Part shown: one piece after another, positions 35,430 through 45,313 of the stretch
How positions within the stretch are numbered: position 1 is the stretch's first letter
Layout of the letters: each line of letters opens with the position of its first letter
Source: Mageeibacillus sp. UBA6980
GTDB taxonomy: Bacteria > Bacillota > Clostridia > Saccharofermentanales > Saccharofermentanaceae
DNA: 64,000 nt
Direction of reading: 5' to 3'
Assembly: GCA_002450095.1 (NCBI GenBank)
Contig: DJYK01000012.1
Coordinates: 11,069-75,068 of the forward strand
The notes under the pieces: generated by a model
What the model saw: the letters and a program-made list of their open reading frames with translations, nothing else
Told to the model about the DNA's origin: nothing
Databases searched by the model: none
Program-made: the position numbers and the translations under genes

Positions 35430-36686
35430 ATGCCCTCAGGTAGAAAGAGCATACTCGTTACCGTTTCCTGGTATCCGACCAAAGAGAATCCCATAGCGGG
35501 ATCGTTCTTTAAGGAACAGTGCGAACTGCTTTCAAGACAGTACGATATCACCGTAGTAAAGCTTAATCCGGCTAATACGCTGTGGTCCCGATACATACTT
35601 CAAAGACCTTCCGGCAAGGATATCTCTCTTCATAAGACAGGGGAGAAGGACGGCCTTAAGGAATATGATTGTGTCGTATTCCGTCCCGTCGAGTATGCCG
35701 TAATGAATAATATCCACAGTCGTGTCACGATAAAGAAGAAGGGGCTTTCCGGGATCGGCTCCGTCGATACCGATGCGGATATCAGGTTTTGGAAGAAGCA
35801 TATGGCAAGGCTTGCAGATATGCTCGGAGAAAGGTTCGATCTTGTTTACGGTCTGTCTGCCCAGGGCACGTCTGTTTACGCCATGATGCTTGCCGAATAT
35901 CTTAATGTCCCTTATATCTTAAGCGAGCATTCGCCGTTTTTGATCCCGGGTTCGACACTGAATGCCACGTTCAAGGAATCCATGGAGAAAGCGTCATGTT
36001 TCCTAGCCATCAGTAATGACAAGATAAGGCAGATCATGATGCAGAACGTTCATCTTAAAGATATCGAATATATGGGGAATATGGTCGATACCGATAAGTT
36101 CGAGTACAGACCGGTGAAACACGATATTCCTTCTTTTCTTATAGTAGCGGCCAATTCCTTTTACAAGAATTACGATCTGTTCATAAAGACAATGGACAGG
36201 TTAAACGAGATCGCGAATAAACCGTTCAAGGTAATAATAGCGGGGTATGCCGCCAATAAGGGCTACAGTCAGAATGTCGAAGAACTTATTACCAAGATCA
36301 ATGCTTCTTCATTTGCCGATAAAGCGGAGCTCATCCCTTCGGTATCCAGGGATGAGATAAAAGATCTATATAACCGGGCTGACGCTTTTGTTATGACATC
36401 CTTACAGGAGGGACAGCCGGTGGCTCCGCTCGAGGCTGCCTGCTGCGGTCTGCCGGTATTCTCCACAAGATGCGGCGGCGTTGAAGACTATGTTGACGAC
36501 ACGATCGGACGCATAGTCGGCATCCTTGATCACGAAGCTCTCGCTGGATACCTGAATGATTATCTTGAAGGAAAGATCACTTTCGACGGGGAGCATATCC
36601 GTGATGTGATCGCCAAAAGATTCGGTCGAGATGCGTTTATGTCGAAGTTTACGGATGTCGTTAACAGGGTGACGGCACATGAGTGA
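35430..36686 (+). CDS. Glycosyltransferase, family 4 type
   Basis: A 418-residue GT-B enzyme. It starts with VSWYPTKENPIAGSFFKEQC, contains a central LSEHSPFLIPG acceptor-side segment, and the nucleotide-sugar half ends in FVMTSLQEGQPVAPLEAACC, the retaining GT4 motif with its Glu pair. Residues about 80-125 form a charged insertion. It overlaps the flippase gene by 8 bases. Donor unknown. Confidence 0.88.
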   Translation: MPSGRKSILVTVSWYPTKENPIAGSFFKEQCELLSRQYDITVVKLNPANTLWSRYILQRPSGKDISLHKTGEKDGLKEYDCVVFRPVEYAVMNNIHSRVTIKKKGLSGIGSVDTDADIRFWKKHMARLADMLGERFDLVYGLSAQGTSVYAMMLAEYLNVPYILSEHSPFLIPGSTLNATFKESMEKASCFLAISNDKIRQIMMQNVHLKDIEYMGNMVDTDKFEYRPVKHDIPSFLIVAANSFYKNYDLFIKTMDRLNEIANKPFKVIIAGYAANKGYSQNVEELITKINASSFADKAELIPSVSRDEIKDLYNRADAFVMTSLQEGQPVAPLEAACCGLPVFSTRCGGVEDYVDDTIGRIVGILDHEALAGYLNDYLEGKITFDGEHIRDVIAKRFGRDAFMSKFTDVVNRVTAHE

Positions 36687-38214
36687 TAAGAAGACGATAG
36701 CAAAGACCGGTCTTATCGGTGTCATTAATCAGATAATATTCGCATTCCTGGGCTTCGTCTCGAGAAAGCTCTTTATCGTATATATAGGTACAGATATCCT
36801 CGGCTTGAGCGGAACCTATACACAGGTCCTGTCGACTCTCGCCCTGGCTGACTTGGGCTTCGACATCGCGGTTACTTATGCTCTCTATAAGCCTCTGAAT
36901 GACGGTGACGAGCAGAAGATAAACGCTATCATGAGGGCATTGAAGAGTATATATAATATTGTCGGAACGGCATTTATCGTACTCTCCTTCGCGGCTCTTC
37001 CTTTTCTTAAGTTCTTCATCACGGACATGGAGTTTAAGCCTGTCTACTATGTCTATTTCCTGGTTCAGGCTCTCGCGAGCGCGTCCACGTATTTCTTCGC
37101 TTACAGAAGGACCTTGCTGGTAGCGGATAAGAAGGAGTATTTGACCAAGACCGTCGATACGGTCGCCATGTTCGTGTTCAGCATACTTAAGATCGTCGTT
37201 CTGGTCGTCTTTAAGAGCTATCTGATCTATGTATTGTGTTCGGTAGTACAGGCCTTTGTGACAAATATCTATATCTATATGAAGTGTTACAAGGTCTATC
37301 CGTATCTCGACAGTAAGGCCAAGACGGATAAAGCGGTAGTAAGTGATCTTCTGTCCAAGATCAAGGATATATGCCTCGGTAAGATATCGGGCTATGTTTA
37401 CGGCTGTACGGATATGCTTCTGATATCCAAGATCATAAGCACGGTCGTAGCGGGTTATTACTATAATTATTTCAACGTCATATCCGTCATAAAGCAGCTG
37501 TCGGTTAATCTTCTGGGACCTCTCGCCCCGTTTATCGGCAGGAGTCTTGCCGAGGATAAGGATCCCGTGATCCAGGAAAAGTCCTTTCGCATGTATACCT
37601 ATGTAAGATTTCTGGTGGCTGTCGTTCTTCTCGTGCCCACATTAAACCTCGTGGATCTGTTCGTGGAGATCTGGCTCGGACCGGAGTTCATCATGGACGG
37701 GATCATCGTGGTGCTCATCTGTGCCGATCTCTATATCAGCCTTGTCCACAGTTCTCTTGTTGACTATATGAACGGGTCGGGTCTGTTTAATTACGAGAAG
37801 TGGATAAGCCTTGCAGGCGCTGTCGTCAATCTCGGTTCTTCGATCTTCCTGGCATATAAGATCGGCCTTCCCGGCGTTCTTACGGGTACAGTCATCGCAC
37901 AGGTCCTCTACTGGACATGCCGAAGCGTGGTTGTTTATAACAAGTGCTTCAAGTCCCAAAAGCTCTTCGTGCTTTACTGGTTCAGAATGCTTTGTTATCT
38001 TGCGGTATTCACTGGATGCGTGTTCGCATCAAGATACGTCTGTACTCTTATTGTTACCGATTGGAAGGTACTGACTTTTATCCTGAGGGGGATCGCATGC
38101 GAAGTTATTTGCGCAGCCGTTGTATGTGTGGCTTTCATTCCTTCGCCGGAACATAAAACTGCGGTAAAATGGGCAGTAGATAAAGTTAAGAGCAGATTTG
38201 TCCATGAGAGATAA
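36679..38214 (+). CDS. wzx: Wzx-type polysaccharide flippase (MOP superfamily)
   Basis: A 511-residue protein with about twelve to fourteen hydrophobic segments and the O-antigen/teichoic-acid translocase pattern: GLIGVINQIIFAFLGFVSRK at the N-terminus and LGLSGTYTQVLSTLALADLG in the first helices. It would flip the completed undecaprenyl-linked repeat to the outer face for polymerisation. It is the only flippase-like gene in the locus besides the distinct MATE transporter outside it. Start ATG 36679 lies inside the end of the preceding glycosyltransferase gene. Confidence 0.9.
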   Translation: MSDKKTIAKTGLIGVINQIIFAFLGFVSRKLFIVYIGTDILGLSGTYTQVLSTLALADLGFDIAVTYALYKPLNDGDEQKINAIMRALKSIYNIVGTAFIVLSFAALPFLKFFITDMEFKPVYYVYFLVQALASASTYFFAYRRTLLVADKKEYLTKTVDTVAMFVFSILKIVVLVVFKSYLIYVLCSVVQAFVTNIYIYMKCYKVYPYLDSKAKTDKAVVSDLLSKIKDICLGKISGYVYGCTDMLLISKIISTVVAGYYYNYFNVISVIKQLSVNLLGPLAPFIGRSLAEDKDPVIQEKSFRMYTYVRFLVAVVLLVPTLNLVDLFVEIWLGPEFIMDGIIVVLICADLYISLVHSSLVDYMNGSGLFNYEKWISLAGAVVNLGSSIFLAYKIGLPGVLTGTVIAQVLYWTCRSVVVYNKCFKSQKLFVLYWFRMLCYLAVFTGCVFASRYVCTLIVTDWKVLTFILRGIACEVICAAVVCVAFIPSPEHKTAVKWAVDKVKSRFVHER

Positions 38215-39589
38215 GAGCATTATAAAAAGATATAAGTTCTCGCTGCCGATGGTCTTGTTGTCGGGGTTGCTCTTTGCCTTCCTTGCGTGGAAGATGGATG
38301 CTTCGGCAGGTCCCGACGAATCCATGCGTTATCTCGTGGTCGACTGGATCATAAAGCACAATGCTCTTCCTACAGGCTATGAGGAGGAGATCATCAATCC
38401 CATGTGGGGATTCTCGTATGCTTTTACTCCGTATCTGCCTTCGATGATAGGTGCGATATTTGCCGAGATCGCTTCCGTCTTTACCGACGACCCCCGGGTC
38501 CTGCTCTTTGCCTGCAGGCTCGTTAATGTATTTGCCGGGATGGGGACGGTATTTGTATCTTTCCGTGTGGGAGACAAGCTTCTTGATAACAGGAAGTCGG
38601 TGTATTTTATGGCTTCCATAGTGGCTTTTCTTCCTCAGTTCGTTTTTCTCTCGGGATACCTGAACAATGATGTAATGACTCTTCTTACGGGCTTTATGAT
38701 CCTCGATGCGATACTGAACGGTGCCGGGGATAAGTGGAGCGTTAAGAGTATGATCTATCTTGCCTTCGGTGTAGGAATATGCGCGTTGACCTATTACTTC
38801 GGTTACGGCTGGATCATCTTCGCGATAGCGGGATTTATCTACACTTCATTGAAGCAGGACATACGAGGTAAAGCGCTTTGGAGAAGATTCGGCATAGTCT
38901 TCCTGATGGTCTTTATTCTTGCAGGCTGGTACTTTATCAGAAACGGGATCATCTATCACGGGGATTTTCTCGGATATCGCCAGCAGCTTATTTGCACGGA
39001 GCAGTATATGAGCAAGTACGGTCTGTATCCCGTATATAACCCCGGCAGGCTCAGTATGCATCTTCGCGATATGCTCCATAACGGAAGATGGACGGAGACT
39101 ACATGGGAGAGCTTCATAGGAATGTTCGGAGGCATGATAATCTGTCTCGACGGTAAGTTCTATGATTTCTATATGCTGGCAGCCATCTCGTGCACCGTTA
39201 TGTTTTTACTGTTCAGGCATAAGACCAAAGATAAGATCAGTACGCCGTTTCTTATGAGCTTGCTGTTCGAGATCATTTTCCCGATAGTATTGTCGATCTA
39301 CAATTCTTATACAAGGGATTATCAGCCTCAGGGAAGATATGTCATAGCTTTGCTTCCCGCTGCCGTCGTTATCTTTGCCGTCGGTATGGATGAGTTCTCA
39401 AAAGCCGTTAAGGCTAAGTATTCGGACAGCAGACCCGCTCTGGCAAGATTCGGATATGATATACCGATGTGGTCCGCTGTTCTGCTGTTCCTTGTTTTTG
39501 CGGTAATATTCTATACGGTAATGCTTCCGACACTTACGTTTACGGTGCTTCCGGGAGCGGATAAGGTCAGCTTCTATTACGTAAGATAA
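38204..39589 (+). CDS. Multi-pass membrane glycosyltransferase-like protein (GT-C fold, putative)
   Basis: A 461-residue polytopic protein with roughly eleven hydrophobic segments. ASAGPDESMRYLVVDW in the first external loop, with an Asp-Glu pair, matches the loop-1 acidic motif of GT-C enzymes that use lipid-phosphate sugars (ArnT/GT39-like) and of DUF2142 proteins. The second half has NSYTRDYQPQGRYVIALLPA. It would add sugars outside the membrane. ATG 38204 is chosen; TTG 38198 is possible. The gene overlaps wzx by 11 bases and converges on the minus-strand gene, leaving three bases between stop codons. Confidence 0.7.
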   Translation: MRDKSIIKRYKFSLPMVLLSGLLFAFLAWKMDASAGPDESMRYLVVDWIIKHNALPTGYEEEIINPMWGFSYAFTPYLPSMIGAIFAEIASVFTDDPRVLLFACRLVNVFAGMGTVFVSFRVGDKLLDNRKSVYFMASIVAFLPQFVFLSGYLNNDVMTLLTGFMILDAILNGAGDKWSVKSMIYLAFGVGICALTYYFGYGWIIFAIAGFIYTSLKQDIRGKALWRRFGIVFLMVFILAGWYFIRNGIIYHGDFLGYRQQLICTEQYMSKYGLYPVYNPGRLSMHLRDMLHNGRWTETTWESFIGMFGGMIICLDGKFYDFYMLAAISCTVMFLLFRHKTKDKISTPFLMSLLFEIIFPIVLSIYNSYTRDYQPQGRYVIALLPAAVVIFAVGMDEFSKAVKAKYSDSRPALARFGYDIPMWSAVLLFLVFAVIFYTVMLPTLTFTVLPGADKVSFYYVR

Positions 39590-39592
39590 AGT

Positions 39593-41785
39593 TCAGATCG
39601 CCTGAAATACCGTCAGGAACATATATCCGAAGAACAGGAAACTTAAGTATTCCGCACCCCATATGATCTTTAGGCCGAATGAAGGATCCGCTTTGATATG
39701 TCTTGTCCTTAAAGCCGTGACGATCAATGGCACAAGAGGCAGGAAGTATCTGCCCTGTACGTTGTCTATGGTCTCGCTTCCCACATTTGTGAACTTGGAT
39801 GCCATCGGTAAGGTTATGAGCACAAATGTAACGATCATTAGAAATGCTCCCCAGACTCTTAATGCCGTTCCCGTCTTCTTTTCCTCTCCTTCTGTTCTGA
39901 TCATTGAAAGCAGAAGCAAAAGATAATAAACGGAGACGATGGTCTCGGGAATGTAGAACTGATACCATCCGGGATAGGCAACCAATGAGTGAATGTAGAA
40001 GTCTGAGATCTTGATAACGGACATTTGGAGCATCTCGAAGTATTTGACGGCTATCACGAAGAACGACTGATCGGCGGAAGCGAACGAAGGGGTGAAGTAA
40101 TTGAAGATCCCCCTGGTGTTCTGAAGCCAGATCATGGCGATGAAGCCCGCGACCGCAATTGCTCCGATGATCCCGGCTTTGATCTTACGGGCATTTTTGA
40201 GGTTGAATCTGTCTGAAGGAACCGCGATCAGGATAAGGATGAGAGGGGCATATACGAATTTGCTCAAAGCCAGAGCAACAGACAGACAGGCGAGGATGAT
40301 AAACTGCTTTAAGGTAACTTTTGTATCCTGTCTGAATACTGAAACGGTAAACGCGGTAAACAGGAATACTATGCCGAGAATGAAACTGTCGTATGAATAA
40401 GTGACCGTCTGCTGGAGCATCATGGGGAAGAGGCTGAATATCAGAAGCGACTCCTTGCCGACAGGGATGATCTTAATTGACAGGTACACCAGGAATATGA
40501 AGAAAGCCGCATTGAATAACCTTCCCATATAAAACGTCGGGATGGCTCCGAGATGAAGAAGTCTTGCTATCGCGACACCGAGTCCGGAAACGATATATCC
40601 CAAAGGAACGTTGTTGCTGTTAAATGAAGCGCTGTCCAATACATCGCTTATCTTATATGTGTAAAGTGAATTGTCGGAAGAGAAAAAGGAAGACTCTTTA
40701 ATGACGTTCCTGTATGAGCCTTCGGTTATGTAGATCGGAACATTTATCATTCCCGAGAGAAGATCCCTGTCTTCGGGTCTCATATATACCAGATGATCGC
40801 CGGACTCATCGACAGGATCGGAGAAACCTTTGAACGAATATATGTTGGCATACTTATAGGCAAATGCATAGTGGAACTGCTCGTCGTTTCCGGCCCCCGG
40901 GGTTATCATTCCTATGGTGAAGATTGAAAACACTGAAAGCAGGATTACGGCAAGCTTCTCGACAGGACACTTCTTAATGTACACGAGTCGGTACAAGAAT
41001 ACTGAGCCCGCGATCCAGAGAAGGCAGAATAAGACGAATGCCACAGCCAAAAACGAGACAGGGAAGAACGCCGGCGAGGTGTGCCTTAAAAACCTGTGAC
41101 AGCCGAAGACTGCGATAAGCAAGGGAAAGGCCAGGAGCCAGAGCTTTGAGACCGGGAAAAAGAAGGTCGTCGCTTTGAAAGACAAGGGGATGATGATCAC
41201 AAGAAGGAGCGTGATGAGTACTGTCTTCAGGTTGATAAATGAGCTTGCGGGAAGCTTGTATTCAAGCTGAAAACAAAGTGAACAGTTAAGGGCTCCCTCA
41301 TCTGAAGATAATCCGGAAGACCCGCCGTAAACTGTAGTATAGATCGTCGGCGCTCCTCCTTCCGGCGAATCCGAAGCAACGCTCAGAAGGTATCGCTGTC
41401 CGGATGAATGAACGATCGGATCGTCCAGGACAAGGTCGAGATATGAATTGTCGGGAAATGCGGCAGCCGGTATGTTCCAGGTCTGTATCGCGTTGCCTGA
41501 CATGTCATTTAGCGTAAAAAAGGCCGTTCCTGAATTAGATCTTGCAAATGAAGCCGTGAAGAGTCGTATCTTCGACAGTCCGTCATGCGTGCAAAGAAAT
41601 TCCTGGGTATATCTGTCTCCCGCGACGATCTGCGGAAGAAAGTTATCGGCGGGAAGGGACTCGGATTGAAAGGACATATTGTCATGGAAAAAGAATGCCA
41701 AGGCGCTTAATAAGACCACGAGGCTTAGAAGAAAGACGGTAAGATTGTCCTTGTTAAACACAGGGTTTTCTTTACGATTATCCAT
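39593..41785 (-). CDS. DUF2142-like polytopic membrane protein (putative GT-C enzyme)
   Basis: A 730-residue protein on the opposite strand to the rest of the locus. One N-terminal membrane segment (about 13-33) precedes an extracytoplasmic beta-rich domain (about 40-175), then about a dozen membrane segments. APGAGNDEQFHYAFAYKYA-type loop (GAGNDEQFHYAFAYKYANIY) has the acidic pair typical of DUF2142/GT-C proteins, and VQGRYFLPLVPLIV lies near the C-terminus. It may transfer sugars outside the cell. No Shine-Dalgarno site is seen before ATG 41785, and the predicted promoter leaves only about two untranslated bases. Confidence 0.78.
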   Translation of the reverse strand: MDNRKENPVFNKDNLTVFLLSLVVLLSALAFFFHDNMSFQSESLPADNFLPQIVAGDRYTQEFLCTHDGLSKIRLFTASFARSNSGTAFFTLNDMSGNAIQTWNIPAAAFPDNSYLDLVLDDPIVHSSGQRYLLSVASDSPEGGAPTIYTTVYGGSSGLSSDEGALNCSLCFQLEYKLPASSFINLKTVLITLLLVIIIPLSFKATTFFFPVSKLWLLAFPLLIAVFGCHRFLRHTSPAFFPVSFLAVAFVLFCLLWIAGSVFLYRLVYIKKCPVEKLAVILLSVFSIFTIGMITPGAGNDEQFHYAFAYKYANIYSFKGFSDPVDESGDHLVYMRPEDRDLLSGMINVPIYITEGSYRNVIKESSFFSSDNSLYTYKISDVLDSASFNSNNVPLGYIVSGLGVAIARLLHLGAIPTFYMGRLFNAAFFIFLVYLSIKIIPVGKESLLIFSLFPMMLQQTVTYSYDSFILGIVFLFTAFTVSVFRQDTKVTLKQFIILACLSVALALSKFVYAPLILILIAVPSDRFNLKNARKIKAGIIGAIAVAGFIAMIWLQNTRGIFNYFTPSFASADQSFFVIAVKYFEMLQMSVIKISDFYIHSLVAYPGWYQFYIPETIVSVYYLLLLLSMIRTEGEEKKTGTALRVWGAFLMIVTFVLITLPMASKFTNVGSETIDNVQGRYFLPLVPLIVTALRTRHIKADPSFGLKIIWGAEYLSFLFFGYMFLTVFQAI

Positions 41786-41793
41786 ATGCGAAG

Positions 41794-41822
41794 ATGATAA
41801 TATTTTAACGTACTATTTTCAA
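41794..41822 (-). promoter_or_regulatory. Promoter for the minus-strand DUF2142-like gene
   Basis: Read on the minus strand: TTGAAA (41822-41817), a 17-base spacer, TATCAT (41799-41794). The expected start of transcription falls about two bases before the ATG, implying a leaderless or nearly leaderless mRNA. Its -35 box occupies the same six bases as the -35 of the rmlA promoter on the other strand. Confidence 0.55.
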
Positions 41823-41846
41823 TAATAATGCCTTATATAGTATAAT
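41817..41846 (+). promoter_or_regulatory. Promoter for the rmlABDC unit
   Basis: TTTCAA (41817-41822), an 18-base spacer, and a perfect TATAAT (41841-41846). The rmlA start lies 46 bases past the -10 box with a GAGGAGG site between. The -35 region overlaps completely with that of the divergent promoter, so polymerase binding on the two strands should be mutually exclusive. Confidence 0.6.
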
Positions 41847-41891
41847 AGTGTAGTTTACATACTTAATCATCAAAGTTGAGGAGGCAATCTA

Positions 41892-42782
41892 ATGAAAGGT
41901 ATTGTGCTTGCCGGCGGTTCGGGAACAAGATTATATCCGCTTACGAGAGTAACGAGTAAGCAATTGCTCCCTGTTTACGATAAGCCTATGATCTATTATC
42001 CTCTATCCGTTCTTATGGGTGCGGGGATACGGGAGATCCTTATTATTTCAACTCCGACGGATACTCCGAGATTCGAATCTCTTCTGGGAGACGGATCGCA
42101 GTTCGGTATCAGTCTTCAGTACAAGGTTCAGCCTTCTCCGGACGGACTTGCACAGGCATTTATCCTCGGCGAGGAATTCATAGGTGATGATACCGTCGCG
42201 ATGGTCCTCGGCGATAATATCTTCACGGGTCACGGACTCGGGATCAAGCTTATGCAGGCCGTTAAGAACGCAGAGGAGGGCAGAGGTGCTACCGTCTTCG
42301 GTTATTATGTCGAAGATCCCGAGAGATTCGGTATCGTCGAATTCGATAAGGACTGGCGTGCGGTATCCATAGAAGAGAAGCCTTCCGTTCCGAAGAGCAA
42401 TTACTGCGTTACGGGTCTGTATTTTTATGATAACAAGGTTGTCGAATATGCTAAGAACCTGAAGCCTTCCGCCAGAGGAGAACTCGAGATCACCGATCTT
42501 AACAGGATATATCTGGATCAGGGTTGCCTTAATGTAGAGATCCTGGGTCAGGGCTTTACCTGGCTTGATACCGGAACTCACGAGAGCCTCTTTGATGCGG
42601 GTAACTTTATAAAGACCGTTGAACAGCATCAGCACAGGAAGATAGGCTGTCTCGAGGATATAGCATACAGGAACGGCTGGATCGGAATGGAGCAGGTCGA
42701 GAAGACGATCGAATCCATGGGGAAGAGTCAGTACGGACAGTATCTTAAAGACGTTCTCGAAGGCAAATACATCAATAAATAA
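41892..42782 (+). CDS. rmlA: Glucose-1-phosphate thymidylyltransferase
   Basis: A 296-residue nucleotidyltransferase, normal RmlA length, making dTDP-glucose from glucose-1-phosphate and dTTP. The N-terminal [20 protein letters not shown], the segment [17 protein letters not shown], and [17 protein letters not shown] are the standard blocks. It is the first gene of rmlA-rmlB-rmlD-rmlC. It has its own promoter and a GAGGAGG site. Its product also feeds the dTDP-aminosugar branch upstream. Confidence 0.97.
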   Translation: MKGIVLAGGSGTRLYPLTRVTSKQLLPVYDKPMIYYPLSVLMGAGIREILIISTPTDTPRFESLLGDGSQFGISLQYKVQPSPDGLAQAFILGEEFIGDDTVAMVLGDNIFTGHGLGIKLMQAVKNAEEGRGATVFGYYVEDPERFGIVEFDKDWRAVSIEEKPSVPKSNYCVTGLYFYDNKVVEYAKNLKPSARGELEITDLNRIYLDQGCLNVEILGQGFTWLDTGTHESLFDAGNFIKTVEQHQHRKIGCLEDIAYRNGWIGMEQVEKTIESMGKSQYGQYLKDVLEGKYINK

Positions 42783-42822
42783 TAAGATATAATCTGAAAC
42801 ACAAAACACAGAGGAGAAGAAT

Positions 42823-43842
42823 ATGAATATCATCGTCACGGGCGGAGCCGGTTTTATCGGAAGCAATTTTGTCTATCACATGCTTAACAAGTATCCTGAC
42901 TACAGGATCATCTGTCTTGATAAGCTTACATATGCAGGTAATCTTTCCACGCTTGAACCTGTAATGAGCAATCCCAACTTCAGATTCGTAAAGGCGGACA
43001 TCTGCGATAAGGCGGCCGTTGATAAGCTATTCGAAGAGGAGAAGCCCGATATCGTGGTAAACTTCGCTGCGGAGTCTCACGTTGACCGTTCCATAGAGAA
43101 CCCCCAGATCTTCCTGGAGACCAATATCATCGGAACTTCCGTTCTCATGGATGCCTGCCGTAAGTACGGTATCAAGAGATATCATCAGGTATCGACGGAT
43201 GAGGTCTATGGCGACCTTCCTCTTGACCGTCCTGACCTGTTCTTTACCGAGAACACTCCCATTCATACGAGTTCTCCGTATTCTTCTTCAAAGGCCGGAG
43301 CGGATCTTCTCGTTCTCGCTTACCACAGAACATACGGACTTCCCGTTACTATCTCCAGGTGTTCCAATAACTACGGTCCCTATCACTTCCCCGAGAAGCT
43401 GATCCCTCTTATGATAATCAGAGCATTGCATGACGAGTCGCTTCCCGTTTACGGTGACGGCTTAAATGTAAGGGACTGGCTCTATGTTGAGGATCACTGC
43501 AAGGCCATCGATCTTATCATCCATAACGGCAAGGTCGGTGAGGTCTATAATGTTGGCGGTCACAATGAGATGGCCAATATCGATATCGTTAAGCTCATCC
43601 TTAAGGAACTCGGAAAGAGTGAGGATCTCATCACTTATGTAACGGACCGTGCAGGTCACGACAGAAGATATGCCATCGATCCCACGAAGATTCATAATGA
43701 CTTGGGCTGGCTCCCTGAGACTAAGTTTGCCGACGGTATCGTAAAGACGATAAAGTGGTATCTTGAGAATGAGTCATGGTGGCAGCCGATCATCAGCGGC
43801 GAGTACATGGACTACTATCAGAAGATGTATGGAGATAAGTGA
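42823..43842 (+). CDS. rmlB: dTDP-glucose 4,6-dehydratase
   Basis: A 339-residue extended SDR enzyme. It has the NAD-binding TGGAGFIGSNF, the segment NFAAESHVDRSIENP, the catalytic TDEVYG (Asp-Glu) and YSSSKAGAD (Tyr-x-x-x-Lys), and CSNNYGPYHFPEKLIPL. It forms dTDP-4-keto-6-deoxyglucose, the branch point to L-rhamnose (RmlC, RmlD) and to the 3-amino sugar (FdtA/FdtB-like pair). A TATAAT lies in the 40-base gap after rmlA but without a -35 box. Confidence 0.97.
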   Translation: MNIIVTGGAGFIGSNFVYHMLNKYPDYRIICLDKLTYAGNLSTLEPVMSNPNFRFVKADICDKAAVDKLFEEEKPDIVVNFAAESHVDRSIENPQIFLETNIIGTSVLMDACRKYGIKRYHQVSTDEVYGDLPLDRPDLFFTENTPIHTSSPYSSSKAGADLLVLAYHRTYGLPVTISRCSNNYGPYHFPEKLIPLMIIRALHDESLPVYGDGLNVRDWLYVEDHCKAIDLIIHNGKVGEVYNVGGHNEMANIDIVKLILKELGKSEDLITYVTDRAGHDRRYAIDPTKIHNDLGWLPETKFADGIVKTIKWYLENESWWQPIISGEYMDYYQKMYGDK

Positions 43843-43845
43843 TAT

Positions 43846-44739
43846 ATGAGATTTTTTGTCACAGGTGTAGGAGGTCAGCTCGGTCACGATGTAATGAACG
43901 AGCTCGATAAGAGAGGATATGAGGCGGTCGGAACAGACATTCTCGACAGCGCCAAGTCTTCCTTTCCTTATGTGAAACTGGATATAACCGATGAGGCTTC
44001 TGTTTCAAAGGCTGTCGCGACTATAAAGCCGGATGTCATCGTACATTGTGCGGCATGGACAGCCGTTGATGCAGCGGAAGATCCTGAGAATCAGCCAAAG
44101 GTCAGAGCGATTAACAGCGACGGTACGAGATACATCGCACAGGCGGCGAGGATCAACGATTCCAAGATGATCTACATCAGTACCGACTACGTTTTTGACG
44201 GGAACGGAACAAGGCCGTGGGAGCCTGATGACCGGAACTATGCTCCCCTTAATGTATACGGGCAAAGCAAGCTCGACGGGGAACTGGCGGTATCGGGTCT
44301 TTTGGATAAGTATTTTATCGTCAGGATCGCATGGGTATTCGGGAAGAACGGAAAGAACTTCATTAAGACTATGCTCAATGTCGGAAAGACGCATGATGAG
44401 GTCAGGGTCGTAAACGATCAGATCGGAACTCCCACATATACCTTCGATCTCGCGAGACTTCTCGTTGATATGGCCGAGACGGAGAAATACGGCTATTATC
44501 ACGCTACTAATGAGGGCGGATTCATCTCCTGGTATGATTTCACATGTGAGATATACCGTCAGGCCGGTCTTAACACCAAGGTAACGCCGGTAACCACAGC
44601 GGAGTACGGCTTGTCTAAGGCTGCAAGGCCGTTCAATTCCAGATTGGATAAGTCCAAACTTCAGGAGAACGGATTCACGCCTCTACCGACATGGCAGGAT
44701 GCGCTGTCGAGATACTTAAAGGAAATGGAGGAGATGTAA
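43846..44739 (+). CDS. rmlD: dTDP-4-dehydrorhamnose reductase
   Basis: A 297-residue SDR enzyme that reduces dTDP-4-keto-rhamnose to dTDP-L-rhamnose. FFVTGVGGQLGHDVMNEL gives the cofactor site (Gly-x-x-Gly-x-x-Gly type), and ISTDYVFDG, YGQSKLDGE (Tyr-x-x-x-Lys) and RIAWVFGKNG are RmlD hallmarks. It starts three bases after rmlB and its stop overlaps the rmlC start by one base. Confidence 0.96.
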   Translation: MRFFVTGVGGQLGHDVMNELDKRGYEAVGTDILDSAKSSFPYVKLDITDEASVSKAVATIKPDVIVHCAAWTAVDAAEDPENQPKVRAINSDGTRYIAQAARINDSKMIYISTDYVFDGNGTRPWEPDDRNYAPLNVYGQSKLDGELAVSGLLDKYFIVRIAWVFGKNGKNFIKTMLNVGKTHDEVRVVNDQIGTPTYTFDLARLLVDMAETEKYGYYHATNEGGFISWYDFTCEIYRQAGLNTKVTPVTTAEYGLSKAARPFNSRLDKSKLQENGFTPLPTWQDALSRYLKEMEEM

Positions 44740-45311
44740 TGGTACAGATCAAGGTAACCAAGGCTCCCATTGAAGGTCTTTATGTTATAGAACCTGCTGT
44801 TCACGGCGATGAGCGCGGTTATTTTATGGAGACATATAATCAGCGCGATATGGCGGAAGCGGGATTGAATCAGGTATTCGTTCAGGATAACCAGTCCATG
44901 TCCGTACGGGGAGTTTTAAGAGGACTTCATTATCAGAAGGAACATCCTCAGGCCAAGCTCGTACGCGCTATCAAGGGCGAAGTATTCGATGTAGCGGTAG
45001 ATCTTCGCAAGGACAGCGCAACATACGGACAGTGGTACGGTCTTATCCTCTCGGAGGAGAACAAGAAGCAGTTCCTTATATCTGAAGGGTTTGCCCACGG
45101 TTTCCTCGTTTTGAGCGAGACTGCTGAATTCTGTTATAAGGTAACGGATTTCTGGCACCAGGGAGACGAGGGCGGATTAAGATGGAACGATCCCGATATC
45201 GGCATTGACTGGCCTGATGTCATAGGAGATAAGTTCTCGGACGGCACGCCTCTCAATATCAATGACAGGGACAGAAATTTTCCGGGACTTAAGGAAGCGT
45301 TTCAGTTTTAA
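44739..45311 (+). CDS. rmlC: dTDP-4-dehydrorhamnose 3,5-epimerase
   Basis: A 190-residue cupin epimerase. HGDERGYFMETYNQRDM, VQDNQSMSVRGVLRGLHYQ with the catalytic His, and the later YKVTDFWHQGDEGGLRWNDP are diagnostic. ATG 44739 overlaps the rmlD stop (TAATG) and is preceded by GGAGGAG; longer in-frame extensions would lie inside rmlD. Completes the four-gene rhamnose pathway. Confidence 0.96.
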   Translation: MVQIKVTKAPIEGLYVIEPAVHGDERGYFMETYNQRDMAEAGLNQVFVQDNQSMSVRGVLRGLHYQKEHPQAKLVRAIKGEVFDVAVDLRKDSATYGQWYGLILSEENKKQFLISEGFAHGFLVLSETAEFCYKVTDFWHQGDEGGLRWNDPDIGIDWPDVIGDKFSDGTPLNINDRDRNFPGLKEAFQF

Positions 45312-45313
45312 TC

